A DNA stretch of 64,000 nucleotides, from assembly GCF_963082655.1 (NCBI RefSeq), contig NC_081552.1, positions 67,749,465-67,813,464 on the forward strand, in the 5' to 3' direction. Below the pieces are notes generated by a model, which had not been told where the DNA came from, did no database searches, and saw nothing but the letters and a program-made list of their open reading frames with translations. Below, piece after piece: positions 10,330 to 21,520 of this stretch. The position numbers and the translations under genes were made by a program. The stretch comes from Stomoxys calcitrans (lineage: Eukaryota; Arthropoda; Insecta; Diptera; Muscidae). Numbering within the stretch: the stretch's first letter is position 1; each line of letters opens with the position of its first letter.

Positions 10330-11745
10330 TAACCAGACTCATTGATAAGTATACCGATCGGCTTAGAATCACTTCCTGATTCGATTTAGCTATATCCGTC
10401 TGTCTGTCCATGTATTCTTGTGATCAAGTTACAGGTCGCATTTATTGTCCGATTGTCATGAAATTGTGCACAAATCTCTTTTTTGCCCAAGGACGAACGC
10501 TATTAGTTTTTAACGAAATCGGTTCAGATTAAGATATAGCTCCCAAATATATCTTTCATTCAAAATGGCCTTTAAGGGCTGTAGAAGCCACAATTTTAGT
10601 CCGATCTTTACAAAATTTGGCATGAAGAGCTTTATTTAACGTCTTCAAATGTGTGCAAATTTTATTAAAATCGGTTTAGATTTAGGTAAAGCTTCCATAT
10701 ATATCTTTCATCCGATATGGCCTTTTAAGGCTGTAGAAGCTATAATTGTGGTCCGATTATGCCAAAATCGGTCCAGATTTAGATATAGCTCCCATATATA
10801 ACTTTCATCCGATATGGAATTTTATGGCTATAGCAGCCACAATTTTGGTTGTATCTTTACAAAATGATTTCTTTGAAGTTTCAATACGACTGAAAAATTT
10901 CATAAAAATAGGTTCAAATATATATATATATAGCACCCATATATATATTTTATCCGATATGGAGTTTTAAGGCTGTAGCAGCCACAATTATGGTCCGATC
11001 TTTACCAAATTTGGCACGGTGTGCTTTATTTGACGTCTTCATATATGTGCAAATTTCACAAAAATCGGTTCAGATTTAGATATACCTCCCATATATATCT
11101 TTCATTCGATTTGGACTTTAAAGCCGGAAGTAGGCACAATTTTGGCCCGATTTCTACAAATTTTAGCGTAAGTTGTTTTATTTAAAGTCCCAATGCGAGT
11201 GCAAAATTTCATATAAGTCGGTCTATATTAAGACATAGCTCCCATAGCTTAAGGCTGTAGAAGCCACTATTTCGGTCCGATCTTAACAAGATGTAATAGG
11301 AGTTGTTTTATTTGACGTCTTAATACGTGTGCAAAATTTCATAAAATTCGGTTGAAATTTAGATATAGGTCTCCGATATTTCTTTCATCCGAAATGGACT
11401 TTAGATTTTATATAGATCTTATACAATAGATTTTGAATGAGACGTTTTATTTGACGTTCCAATACGTGCGCAAAATTTCATTAAAATCGGTTCTGATTAA
11501 GATATGGCTCCAATGTATATATTTTATTCGATATGAACTTTTAAGGCAGTAAATTTTGGTCACATCTCTACAATATAGGGCGTGAGATGTTCTATTTGAC
11601 GTCCCAGTATGTGTTATCAAAATTGGCACCGTTTTCGATATAACTTCCATATAATCTTTTATCCGATAAGGCCTTTTAGAGATGTTTTTTCTTTAAATTT
11701 AGAATCAAAAGGCCATGCCAGTCATGTTCATTCGTAGAGCAATAA
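10330..11745 (+). repeat. Diverged DINE-like tandem array
   Basis: A short TCCGTCTGTCTGTCC block at about 10396 is followed by units containing 'agatatagctcccatatatatctttcatccgatatgg' and 'tttaaggctgtagaagccac'. Corresponding points at 10937, 11089 and 11242 are 152 and 153 bp apart; earlier units carry deletions. Confidence 0.65.
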
Positions 11746-11746
11746 A

Positions 11747-12317
11747 AACAAGCAAAAGCGTGCTAAGTTCGGCCGCGCCGAATCTTGGGAACCCAAATTA
11801 AGTGTAGGGCATAATTTTATTCTACATACCAAACTTTTGTCACATCTGCAAAAATTAAAGCTTCTAGGAACCGAACAAGGATGATCGAGAGACCGGTTTG
11901 CATAGGAGCTATGTCAGGTTATAGACCGATTTTGGTCGTACTTGGCACAGTTGTTGGAAGTCATAACAAAACATTACATGCAAAATTTCAGCCAAATCGG
12001 ACAAAAATTGCGGCATTGTGAGGGCTCAAGAAGTCAAATCGGCCGATCGGTTTATATGAGAGCTATATCTAACTCTAAACCGATTTGCAATCCTCAACGA
12101 CCTACATTGATGTTTAGTATCTGTGCAAAATTTCAAGCGGCTAGGTTCACGCGTTCGAACTCTATCGACATACGGGCGGATGGACATGGCTAGATCGATA
12201 CAGAACGACGAGACAATCAAGAATATATGTACTTTATGGGGTCTTAAACGAATATTTCGAGGCATTACAAACGGAATGACTAGACTAGTATAGCATCATC
12301 CTATGGTGGTGGGTATA
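11747..12317 (-). repeat. DINE-1-like element, reverse, complete
   Basis: Runs from AAGCAAAAGCGTGCTAAGTT through one to two units to the complement of the GTCY block near 12175 and ends 'ggtggtgggtataac'. It abuts the next copy head to tail. Confidence 0.75.
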
Positions 12318-13055
12318 ACAAGTAAAAGCGTGCTAAGTTCGGCCGGCCGAATCTTATATACCCTTCACCATGGATCGCGTTTGTCGAGTTTTATTCCCGA
12401 TATTTCTTTGAGGCAAACAAAGGATAAAAGAATTGCTATGCTATTGAAGATTTATCAAGTTTTGGTCCGATTCAGATCATAATTAAGGTGAATGATGGAG
12501 ACCATAGTAGAAGTCATTTGTAATATGTCAGCCAATTCTAATAAGATTTCCGCCTTTAGGGGCTCAAGAAGTAAAATAGGCTGATCGGTTTATATGGGAG
12601 CTGAACCGATTTGAACCATACTTAGCACAATTGTTGGAAGTCACAACAAAACACGTCGTGCAAAATTTCAGCAAAATCCGATAAAAATTGCGTCCTCTAG
12701 AGGCTCAAGATTGGTTTGTATGACAGCTATATCAGTTTATGAACCGATTTCAATCATACTTACCACAGTTGTCGGAAGTAATAACAAAACACCTCATCAC
12801 AAATTACACCCAAATCGGATAAGAAATTTACTCACAAGTGGCTCAAGAATTCAAGATTCAATACCGGATTATGTGGCGGCTATATCAGGTTATAAGCCTG
12901 TATTAGGTAATAAGCCCGCTATATCAGGTTATAACCATACTTAACACAGTTGTTGATAGTCATAACGAAACACGTCGTGCAAAATTGCAGCCAAATCCGA
13001 TAAGAATTGCGCCCTCTAGAGGCTCAAGAAGTCAAGACCCAAGATCGGTTTATAT
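12318..13055 (-). repeat. DINE-1-like element, reverse, left part (split by BEL/Pao)
   Basis: Begins ACAAGTAAAAGCGTGCTAAGTTCGG and contains several 'tcaagaagtcaa...gatcggtttatat' units. It stops at 'tatat' where the BEL target duplication AGCAG begins, and resumes at 21985. Confidence 0.75.
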
Positions 13056-13060
13056 AGCAG
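13056..13060. other. Target-site duplication AGCAG, left
   Basis: AGCAG precedes the 5' LTR and is repeated at 21980-21984 after the 3' LTR. The word belongs to the DINE motif 'tatatggcagctatat' that was interrupted. Confidence 0.85.
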
Positions 13061-13519
13061 TGTTTACGTTCAAACGTAAACCCCTATTTACTTGTATCCC
13101 GAAAATTAAGTTAGAAATCCCATATTGGCTCTGTTAGTTACTATGTAAAACCGCCTAGAGAAAATAAGCGAATTTAAAAGTTTTATCGATTATTACGGCC
13201 ATATTGTAAAAGCAATATCCGATGGGTTCGGTCTTGTATTTTCCTAACCTTTCGACAGTCCACACCTTGGTAAGCTCTAATCCAAAGAAATAAAATCCAT
13301 CCAATGTCCAAACACTAATTACATACTTGTGTTTCATTGCTCTTTATTTCTACTTTCCATAAACTACATCGGGAGCTACAAAGCAAACAAAAATTATAGT
13401 TTGGTTTGCATTTGTTTCGGCTCGAGAGATCCATAACCAGTTTTACATCATCCAGGTTCCAGCTCTTTTCGCGCCCTTGCCTATCCCCTGTAGTCATTAA
13501 GCTGCGTTCCATTTCTACA
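13061..13519 (+). repeat. BEL/Pao 5' LTR (459 bp)
   Basis: Begins TGTTTACG and ends TTCTACA (TG...CA). The first bases form a perfect palindrome with 9-base arms (13062-13081). An AATAAA at about 13289-13294 is a candidate polyadenylation signal. The small ORFs inside are not genes. Confidence 0.93.
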
Positions 13520-15075
13520 TTTGGTCCAATTCGAGCCAGATTGGTTGCGATACTCTCTGAGATTTCAGCTCCACAACAACTATCATCTCTTAAAGGTACG
13601 TTCGTATTTCATATGTTTAGTGCTATCTAGTATTCCGTGGCATTTCATGTGATTACACACGTAAAGCACACCATTCCGATGTTGGCGGTATAGAAATTCT
13701 ATTCACGTGTTTTATGTAGACAAGCAAGTTAAGAAATATGAAGAATTAATGTGTTTGATCAAGGAGCGTTTGTGCGAAAAGCTTAAACTTTGACACTGCA
13801 TTTTATTTGGGACTGTCCTGCTCAAAAGTGAAGCCTGCGGAGTATTTTGGGACCAGAAGGATTATTCTTCATTTCTAATCGATTTTTGGAAAATAAGAAG
13901 TCGTTAAGTAATACTCCAGCCTTGAATTTGGAGAAAATCTTAAGTTGACAGATGTACGTTCAGTAAGTAAGCACTTATCATCCATTTCGGAAGAAAACTT
14001 AAGATTTAAAGAAAGAAAAAGGAAAAAGAAATAGAAAATTCAGTGATTTTATTGTGAAAGGTTTATTTGAACTCATTTTTGAGCTCCAGTGTTCACACGC
14101 ATTCCAAAAACGTGGTCAACCTAAATAATTCAGGAGCGTGTTGTATTCATTTTTTTGCTTTGCATCCACCGCTTTCTCATACATGTTGGAAGAACTTGTT
14201 TGACTCAAACTTGGTTCTGGTCTCTGTTTCTTTTTATTTTTGGCGCGTGTTTGTCGTTTTCGCTGACATTCCCAATCTCTTGAGAGCGCTTTGCTTTGTA
14301 ATCCACCTTGCAAGCTCTCCTCATCACTGGCCATCTCTTACTCACATTCACCCACATAGCGTTGTGGGTTTGTACTCTCTCGTTCTCTTGAGTATTTTAT
14401 TGCACTCTCCTTTTTCATATCCACTGGGAGTCATTTCGCTCTCCCTGTGGATCGTATGTGAACGGCATACAAAGAACAGGCTTTCGTCTCGCATGCATAA
14501 CAAAAACACATTTGATAAGTGAGTTGAGTATGGATAATTTGTAAAACGTGATAATCAGAACAGAGAGAAGAAAAAACAACTATTCCAGATATTCCAGGCT
14601 CGTTGTTCATTCCAAGTTCGTTGACCTATTGTTGTCGTTCCACCGATCATATGGTTTTTGGTATGATATAGCACAGGGACACACAAGGCTATTATAAATA
14701 TATGCAAAGTCGCACCCGTGAGATATTTGGAAAGGTTTGAAGCGGATACAAAAGGTTGCCACTGTCTTCAGACAGAATCTCTAAGTCGGATGAGGTCAGG
14801 CTGTAACATACTTGTTGTTTTTTTTCTGGCCTGCCATTGCTGTGCTACTAATCTAAAATTCCCTTAGGAGGAATTTGTGAACATTAGACCTTTTTTATCT
14901 TAATAGTGGGACGGATTCTTGTGCCTTAATTCTTTTTCTAATTTGTATATGACACACATATCTTTGTATCTCTTATCTTGGAGATTTTTCGACTATTTTG
15001 GCCTTAGTGCTTCGCAGATTTGAGTGCTGTTTTTGCACCTGATTGATATTCGACTGTGTTCGTCTGTTTTCGATT
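13520..15075 (+). other. BEL/Pao untranslated leader
   Basis: About 1.5 kb between the LTR and the first polyprotein ATG, long for such elements. It contains a strong donor-like site, AAAG|GTACGT, at about 13592-13600. A 151-aa ORF at 14067-14522 lacks recognisable motifs. Confidence 0.6.
13522..13539 (+). promoter_or_regulatory. Primer-binding site
   Basis: TGGTCCAATTCGAGCCAG begins two bases after the LTR. TGG complements the tRNA CCA end and the TCGA core fits a T-loop. I did not assign the tRNA. Confidence 0.7.
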
Positions 15076-18000
15076 ATGTCCCTGGACCGATTTATAAGAT
15101 TGGCTGATAGCTTGGTTGAGTTCGAGGCTGCACTGAACAGCAACGAACTGCCAGTGGAATCCGTTTGCCTCTTGGACACGCATAAACATGAGATCAGGTC
15201 TACATGGGACAACTTGAAACATGCGTACGATCAATGCTTAGCTGATCTTGCTAATGAGGAGGAATTGGACGATAAGGGGGAGGATGAGGTAAGCGATATT
15301 GAAACGGTAAAGGAGAAGTATAAAACATCTTACTCTACCTATTGTCGCTGTGTGTCTAGGCTCACCCAATGTATCCGGGATATTACCCCCCCTCCGATGG
15401 CATCAAGTCCTAATTCCAGTTCCGGTGTTAACCTTCCCCCTCTTGAATTGCCGACATTCAGTGGGGAATACAAGGCATGGCCCACATTCCGGGACATGTT
15501 CACCGCTCTTTGCGTTAGGAATTCGAAATTATGTCCAATTGAGAAACTGTCGCACTTGAGACAGAAGACTAAGGGCGAGGCTCACGAAATCGTGTCAAAG
15601 AGCCCCCTAACCAATGATGGTTTCTCTTCGGCATGGAAGAATTTGTGCGCTCGCTTCGAGAACAGGCGTATTTTGATAAATGGACAATTGAAATCTCTAT
15701 TCAACCTTCAGACTATCCATTCCGAGACTGCAAATTCTTTGAAGAATTTGCAGCGAGAGATAAATTCATGCATATCCACTCTCAAGCTTTATAAGGTTGA
15801 TATCGATAGTTGGAACCCTATATTTGTCTTCCTATGTTCCAATTGTTTACCGGAGTCTACCTTGACACTCTGGGAGCAGACCCTTGGTGACAAGACGACC
15901 ATCCCGCTATGGTGCGATCTGGATACCTTCCTCACCAATAGATACCGCACTTTGGAATCCGTTGCCGAAGTAAAGAATGGAGGTGATCAGAAGCACCATC
16001 AGTCCAAGCAGAGAAACTTTGCGAATCCCAAACCGGCCTCGGGGAAAGTGAATACATTTCAGGCTAACGTTAGTAAGACTCCATGTCGACTCTGCCCCAA
16101 GGAGTTTCATGTCATCAGGAAATGCCCTCGATTTATAAGTATGGATCATGGTCATAGACTGGCCGAGATCAAAGCAAGCAACTTGTGCTTGAACTGCTTT
16201 TCGGGCGCTCACGCTGTGAGAACTTGCAAAAGCAAACACTCCTGCTTTATATGCGGAAAACGCCACAATACTATGCTCCATAAGGATTCCAATCCTGGGG
16301 GTCAGTCATTGGATAACGTGCCTTCTTCTCCTTCCTCTCCTTCTTTCTCTGGAGTTGGTCAATCATCCCCTCAGTCTTCTCCAGTACAGTCCACTGATTC
16401 GGCTCATGGTGTTATACAAAGTTGTTTTGCCTCCAGGTCGAAGGGTATATTGCTAGGTACCGCCATTGTGAGACTTATGCACTTCGGGGTGCCCTACCGA
16501 GCCAGAGCCCTTATTGATTCCGGGTCCGAGGGGTCCTTTATTTCTGACCGGCTGTACAATACGCTTAGACTACCTTTCCGGCGTACTTCCGCAACGATTT
16601 CTGGCTTGAACAACACCATATCTGCTGATGTACGAAAAGAATGCGATCTTTTCCTACAGTCGAACTTGGACCCAGCGTTTGGGTTGAATATTTCTGTTTT
16701 GGTTGTTCCGCACCTGTCCAATGAACTACCCGCTAGGACCATAGATTATGAATCCATTCCAGATTTGCCAGGTCTTGAACTTGCCGATCCCGATTTTTTC
16801 CAAAGCTCCAGAATCGACATGTTGTTGGGGGCAGATGTATTTCCCTCAATAATGTTATCGGGTTGTAGACTCTGCGGATCCCTGATGGCTCAGGAGACCG
16901 TGTTTGGCTGGATCCTTACCGGCCCTACTCCGAATAATTCTTCCCCACCCCGCTCTACTCTTGTATCTTATTTTTGTGAAATCTCTTTAGACAAGGAGAT
17001 TTCAAGGTTTTGGGAGGTGGAGAATGTCCCTCGGAAACGTTACTCGTCTGTGTCGGACACGTTCTGTGAGCAATTATACAGGAGTACGACGAGAAGGAAT
17101 AGTGAAGGGAGGTACATAGTTTCCCTTCCGTTCAAGGAGGAATATCCGAAAAGCTTGAGTTTGGGTCAATCCAGGACAAGCTCGATGGCACAGTATTTTC
17201 GGACTGAAAGCCGGCTGTTAAAAAATCCTCTATTCAAGAGGGAATATGATCAGACTCTTCAGGAGTATCTTACTTTGGGACATATGATTCCAATAGAGTC
17301 CCCAAATACACTTGCTTCCTCCAGCCAATATTATCTACCCCATCATGCGGTAATCAAGCCCGAGAGCACAACTACAAGGGTCCGTGTAGTCTTTAATGCG
17401 TCGGCTTCTTCCTCAAACGGGCGTAGTTTAAACGATATGCTTCATATCGGCCCTACATTGCAGAATGATTTGACGATTTTGGTCCTGAAGTGGAGATTCT
17501 ATCGATATGTATTTAATGGAGATATACAAAAAATGTATAGGCAGATCCTTGTGGATCCATCCCATACTCCTTACCAGCGCATATTATATCGCAAATCTCC
17601 TGACGAACCAATCCAAGATTTCGAACTCCAAACTGTCACATTTGGAGTAAATTGTGCACCCTATTTGGCGATTCGCACTATGATTCAACTGGCAGAGGAT
17701 GTCCAGGATATCTACCCTTTGGCAAGTGCTATCTTGCGATCTTGTATGTATGTAGATGACGCTATAGTTGGGTCTCATACGATTCAAATGGCTGTAGAGG
17801 CAAGAGACCAATTGATTAAAGCGTTGGCATCCGCGGGATTTTGTATGAGAAAGTGGACGTCGAATTCCAAACAAATCCTAGCGGGTCTTCCGGCGGATCA
17901 CCGTTTATACACCGATTTTTTGGATTTCGATGATCACAGTTCCGCCAAGACCTTAGGAATCCGATGGAATGCACTTGCTGATGCATTCTATTTTTCTATA

Positions 18001-20313
18001 GTCCAATTCCCCAACAATTGCCAATTTACCAAACGTGAAGTTCTTTCACATATATCGAGACTTTTTGACCCAGCCGGGTGGCTGGCGCCGATTGTAATAG
18101 TGGCAAAAGTAATTATGCAAAGGATTTGGATGGACCGCACCGAGTGGGACAATGAAATTACGCCAGAATCCAGAGAACTTTGGCAATCGTTTCAGCACCA
18201 TTATCCTCATATTAATAATATCCAAATTCCGAGATGGATACATTTTACTCCAGATAGCGAAGTCCAAATCCACGGATTTTGCGACGCCTCACAAAAGGCT
18301 TATGCAGCGGCAATATATATCCGGATTGTTCGTCATGGTTCCATACATTCACATTTAATAACTTCCAAGACAAAAGTTGCACCGCTTAAAACATTGTCTA
18401 TACCCAGGTTGGAATTATGTGGGGCTACACTTTTGTCTGAATTAATTGATACAGTACTTCCAAATTTTGACATTGCTGATTATTCGCTATTTTGTTGGAC
18501 CGATTCCACCATCGTATTATCATGGTTGTCCAAGGCACCTTGCTACTGGAATACATTTGTGGCAAACAGAGTATCTAAAATTATACAAGTGGTTGATCCA
18601 ACGCACTGGTTCCACATTGATTCTGAGCACAATCCTGCAGATATTGCAAGTAGGGGTGTCCATCCCCAAGATTTGGTAGACAACCATCTCTGGTGGAATG
18701 GTCCACAATGGCTTACGGAACCAACGAGTAATTGGCCGAAATCCAAGCTAGATCCTGTGGAAGAGACCACTATGGAGAAAAAGTCCCTTAAAGTCCATTT
18801 CGCGTACTTCACGGATTTCACAGATATACTTGATCGATTCTCTTCATTTTCAAAGGCGTTGCGAGTCGTTGCCTATATATACCGCTTTTTCCATCGCACT
18901 CATCCGAAGCACCGCAATGATTATACCCAAGATTCCATAAATATTACCACAGAAGAGATTTTATTCGTACGCAAACAACTGATATCCATTTCTCAGAAGG
19001 CCGTTTATCCCAATGAATATCTAGCACTTAGTGCAAAGAAATCCATATCCTCATCCAGTCCATTGCTCAGTTTAAACCCATTTATAGATCATGAAGGCGT
19101 AATGAGAATATGTGGTAGATTGGAATCATCGCTTTCATTGACTTATAATGAAAAACATCCTGCCATCGTTCCGTATGGCTGTCAATACGCTAGGCTATTG
19201 ATAAAATTTATCCACGAGATTACTCTGCATGGAGGAAACCAACTTATTTTACGACTGGTTCGAACCCATTACTGGATCCCAAAGGTACAAAATCTCATAA
19301 AAACTACGATTTACCACTGCAAGCCTTGTGTGCTGTATAAGAAGCGATGTCAAACGCAGTTGATGGCGGCCTTACCCCCAGAAAGGGTAGAATTTTCTCG
19401 TCCCTTTACTCACACGGGATTGGATTTTGCTGGACCATTCGACGTCAAAAGCTATGCAGGCCGCTGTTGCCGCATCACCAAGGGATACGTCTGTGTCTTC
19501 GTCTGTTTTTCGACAAAGGCGATACACCTCGAAGCTACCTCAGACTTGTCCACCCCTGCATTCCTCGCAGCATTCAGTAGGTTTGTTTCCCGCCGTGGTT
19601 GTCCTTTACACCTACATTCGGACAATGGAACTACTTTTGTTGGGGCGTCCCGAATCCTAGCCAAAGAATTTATCCAAACATCTCATCAAGCTATCACCTC
19701 TAGCTATTCCTATCAAAATCTTATATGGCATTTTATTCCGCCTGGAGCCCCACACATGGGCGGGTTATGGGAAGCTGGTGTCAAAAGCTTCAAGCAGCAC
19801 TTCAAAAAGTCAGCAGGTTGTTCCAAGTACACGTTTGAAGAACTTCAAACTTTGTTGTCTAGGATAGAGGCATGTCTTAATTCCAGACCGCTGTCTCCCA
19901 CGTCCGCAAGTCCATCTGACCTAACAGCCCTAACTCCAGGCCACTTTTTGATAGGTACCCCCATATTAGTACCATTAGACCCAGAGTATTCGCAAGCTCC
20001 TATTTCAATCCAAAATCGGTGGGAACGTCTAAAGGCGATTCATCAACATTTTTGTTCTAGATGGAAAGATGAGTACTTAAAGGAGTTGCAGAAGCGCTAC
20101 AAGTGGCAGAAATCTAGCGACAACTTGAAAGTAGATGCTCTGGTTGTGATTAGAGATGAAAATCTACCTCCTAACTGTTGGCGACTAGGAAGAATTACCA
20201 AAGTTTATCATGGTAGCGATAATCGGGTCAGAGTCGCTGACATACTCACTCAGAAAGGCCTAATAACCCGAGCAATAACCAAACTAGTAGTACTCTTTGG
20301 CGAAAACTCCTAG
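15076..20313 (+). CDS. BEL/Pao Gag-Pol polyprotein
   Basis: 1,745 aa with no stop or frameshift. The open frame extends 11 codons upstream, but the first ATG is at 15076 (MSLDRFIRL). Domains in order: gag DUF1759-like (about 125-288, LPTFSGEYKAWPTFRDMF); zinc knuckles (C337-H402); retropepsin/DUF1758 with active D481 in LIDSGSEGSF; RT (about 730-950) with Y892-VDD; RNase H acidic residues near D1070 and D1143; HHCC integrase zinc finger (H1380, C1415, C1418); integrase core D1450, D1516, E1566 (49 residues between the last two); C-terminal domain about 1648-1740 (NRWERLKAIHQHF). It should assemble particles, copy the RNA and insert the cDNA. All catalytic residues appear present, so it may be functional. 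Confidence 0.95.
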   Translation: MSLDRFIRLADSLVEFEAALNSNELPVESVCLLDTHKHEIRSTWDNLKHAYDQCLADLANEEELDDKGEDEVSDIETVKEKYKTSYSTYCRCVSRLTQCIRDITPPPMASSPNSSSGVNLPPLELPTFSGEYKAWPTFRDMFTALCVRNSKLCPIEKLSHLRQKTKGEAHEIVSKSPLTNDGFSSAWKNLCARFENRRILINGQLKSLFNLQTIHSETANSLKNLQREINSCISTLKLYKVDIDSWNPIFVFLCSNCLPESTLTLWEQTLGDKTTIPLWCDLDTFLTNRYRTLESVAEVKNGGDQKHHQSKQRNFANPKPASGKVNTFQANVSKTPCRLCPKEFHVIRKCPRFISMDHGHRLAEIKASNLCLNCFSGAHAVRTCKSKHSCFICGKRHNTMLHKDSNPGGQSLDNVPSSPSSPSFSGVGQSSPQSSPVQSTDSAHGVIQSCFASRSKGILLGTAIVRLMHFGVPYRARALIDSGSEGSFISDRLYNTLRLPFRRTSATISGLNNTISADVRKECDLFLQSNLDPAFGLNISVLVVPHLSNELPARTIDYESIPDLPGLELADPDFFQSSRIDMLLGADVFPSIMLSGCRLCGSLMAQETVFGWILTGPTPNNSSPPRSTLVSYFCEISLDKEISRFWEVENVPRKRYSSVSDTFCEQLYRSTTRRNSEGRYIVSLPFKEEYPKSLSLGQSRTSSMAQYFRTESRLLKNPLFKREYDQTLQEYLTLGHMIPIESPNTLASSSQYYLPHHAVIKPESTTTRVRVVFNASASSSNGRSLNDMLHIGPTLQNDLTILVLKWRFYRYVFNGDIQKMYRQILVDPSHTPYQRILYRKSPDEPIQDFELQTVTFGVNCAPYLAIRTMIQLAEDVQDIYPLASAILRSCMYVDDAIVGSHTIQMAVEARDQLIKALASAGFCMRKWTSNSKQILAGLPADHRLYTDFLDFDDHSSAKTLGIRWNALADAFYFSIVQFPNNCQFTKREVLSHISRLFDPAGWLAPIVIVAKVIMQRIWMDRTEWDNEITPESRELWQSFQHHYPHINNIQIPRWIHFTPDSEVQIHGFCDASQKAYAAAIYIRIVRHGSIHSHLITSKTKVAPLKTLSIPRLELCGATLLSELIDTVLPNFDIADYSLFCWTDSTIVLSWLSKAPCYWNTFVANRVSKIIQVVDPTHWFHIDSEHNPADIASRGVHPQDLVDNHLWWNGPQWLTEPTSNWPKSKLDPVEETTMEKKSLKVHFAYFTDFTDILDRFSSFSKALRVVAYIYRFFHRTHPKHRNDYTQDSINITTEEILFVRKQLISISQKAVYPNEYLALSAKKSISSSSPLLSLNPFIDHEGVMRICGRLESSLSLTYNEKHPAIVPYGCQYARLLIKFIHEITLHGGNQLILRLVRTHYWIPKVQNLIKTTIYHCKPCVLYKKRCQTQLMAALPPERVEFSRPFTHTGLDFAGPFDVKSYAGRCCRITKGYVCVFVCFSTKAIHLEATSDLSTPAFLAAFSRFVSRRGCPLHLHSDNGTTFVGASRILAKEFIQTSHQAITSSYSYQNLIWHFIPPGAPHMGGLWEAGVKSFKQHFKKSAGCSKYTFEELQTLLSRIEACLNSRPLSPTSASPSDLTALTPGHFLIGTPILVPLDPEYSQAPISIQNRWERLKAIHQHFCSRWKDEYLKELQKRYKWQKSSDNLKVDALVVIRDENLPPNCWRLGRITKVYHGSDNRVRVADILTQKGLITRAITKLVVLFGENS

Positions 20314-20384
20314 ATTCCAAGATATTCTATTTTTCACCTTTTAGAGTTTTCTTGATTTTACACAATATTTAGAATCTTCCAAAC

Positions 20385-20409
20385 ATTAATCAATTTCTTT
20401 TGCAGTATA
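20385..20409 (+). promoter_or_regulatory. Probable splice acceptor for downstream ORF
   Basis: A pyrimidine-rich run CAATTTCTTTTGCAG ends at 20405, four bases before the ATG of the second ORF. Together with the leader donor near 13596 it could yield a subgenomic mRNA, as for env in other retroelements. Inferred only. Confidence 0.5.
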
Positions 20410-21294
20410 ATGAATTCCCACCACCATGAGAAAAAGAAGCCGGGTCATTCCTCCTTTGTATGCAGGCTGTGCAGGAAAATACATTCCCTCAAAACATGCC
20501 GTTTATTCCTCCAAATGAACACAAATCAGCGAATGGATGTGGTCAAAAAATACGGATACTGTCTAAATTGTCTGGCACACACACATTCTCAAGGTTCTTG
20601 CTTCACCAAAACGGGCTGCAGATATTGCCATCAACGCCATCATTCACTGCTACATATGCACCCCAGGTTAAAGAAGAAGACATTTTCTAGATCAACAAAG
20701 TCTCAAGCTCGAAGTAAGCCTAATAAGAAGTCCGAAACAGCTTCAGCCTCAAAAAATATTCCCACGCCACTCAGGCCCAATGAAGCAGCTAAAGAATCGT
20801 CGACTTCGCTCACTGCAATACTCCGACAGAATGCTGCCACCTTACTGCCAACAGCCTCGGTTATAATAAACGCAAAGGATGGGAAGCATTATGCCAGATG
20901 TCTACTGGACTCTGCATCCAGAATGAGTTCCATCTCCAAGCCGTTCGTGGACAAGCTGCAACTTACAACGTTAGAACTGGATAATGAGACCATTTGCCCC
21001 ATCACTTTGTGGTCCCGTATTGAGGAAAATTTCAAGATAGAGACCACCTTAAGGGTTCATCGACGTATAAGTACGATGACTCCGAAAGAATCGTACCCGG
21101 TGAGCATAAAGTCGCACTTCCATAATTTAGTTTTGGCCGATAAAACATTCTACAAGTCTTCGGCTATAGATATAGTCCTAGGAGTCGACATACTTTCTCG
21201 AATCATGCGAGAGGGTCTTTTTGCAAGAGTTGGTCTTCCTACGGCCCAAAATACTGCTTTTGGCATGGTGATTTACGGAACATTTTCTATTTAA
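20410..21294 (+). CDS. Accessory ORF: zinc knuckles plus degenerate retropepsin-like domain
   Basis: A 294-aa ORF in the position where some LTR elements carry env. It has no signal peptide or membrane segment. Residues 18-30 (CRLCRKIHSLKTC), about 54-67 (CLNCLAHTHSQGSC) and a third CRYCHQRHHSLLH knuckle parallel those of the element's own Gag. Residues about 150-290 parallel its DUF1758 protease region: LLDSASRMSSIS, then IDIVLGVDIL (D260), ending AFGMVIYGTFSI. The catalytic D-S-G is D167-S-A, so proteolysis is doubtful. It looks like a diverged duplicate or captured Gag-knuckle/protease segment, possibly an RNA-binding or dominant-negative factor (speculative). The frame is intact, suggesting selection. 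Confidence 0.75.
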   Translation: MNSHHHEKKKPGHSSFVCRLCRKIHSLKTCRLFLQMNTNQRMDVVKKYGYCLNCLAHTHSQGSCFTKTGCRYCHQRHHSLLHMHPRLKKKTFSRSTKSQARSKPNKKSETASASKNIPTPLRPNEAAKESSTSLTAILRQNAATLLPTASVIINAKDGKHYARCLLDSASRMSSISKPFVDKLQLTTLELDNETICPITLWSRIEENFKIETTLRVHRRISTMTPKESYPVSIKSHFHNLVLADKTFYKSSAIDIVLGVDILSRIMREGLFARVGLPTAQNTAFGMVIYGTFSI

Positions 21295-21508
21295 TTAGCA
21301 ATACTTGCTGTTATGTTATAATATAATTACTCTATATAGCAAAAATATTTTGAATTTTAACATTAGAAAAAATAGTAACAAATACTATAGAATTATCATT
21401 AGAATTGAATATATATAACCTTAAAAGAACCGTATGCTTGAATTACTTTCCTTGAATTTGATTAAATTTGAGATATATTGCCCTTATTGAATTTCCAGTA
21501 ATACTGCA

Positions 21509-21520
21509 AGGCGGGCGGAA
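21509..21520 (+). promoter_or_regulatory. Polypurine tract
   Basis: AAGGCGGGCGGAA, mostly purine, directly precedes the 3' LTR, the usual place for plus-strand priming. Confidence 0.55.

Noticed and set aside
14067..14522. 151-aa ORF in the BEL/Pao leader
   Set aside because: No motif, atypical composition; more likely untranslated leader.
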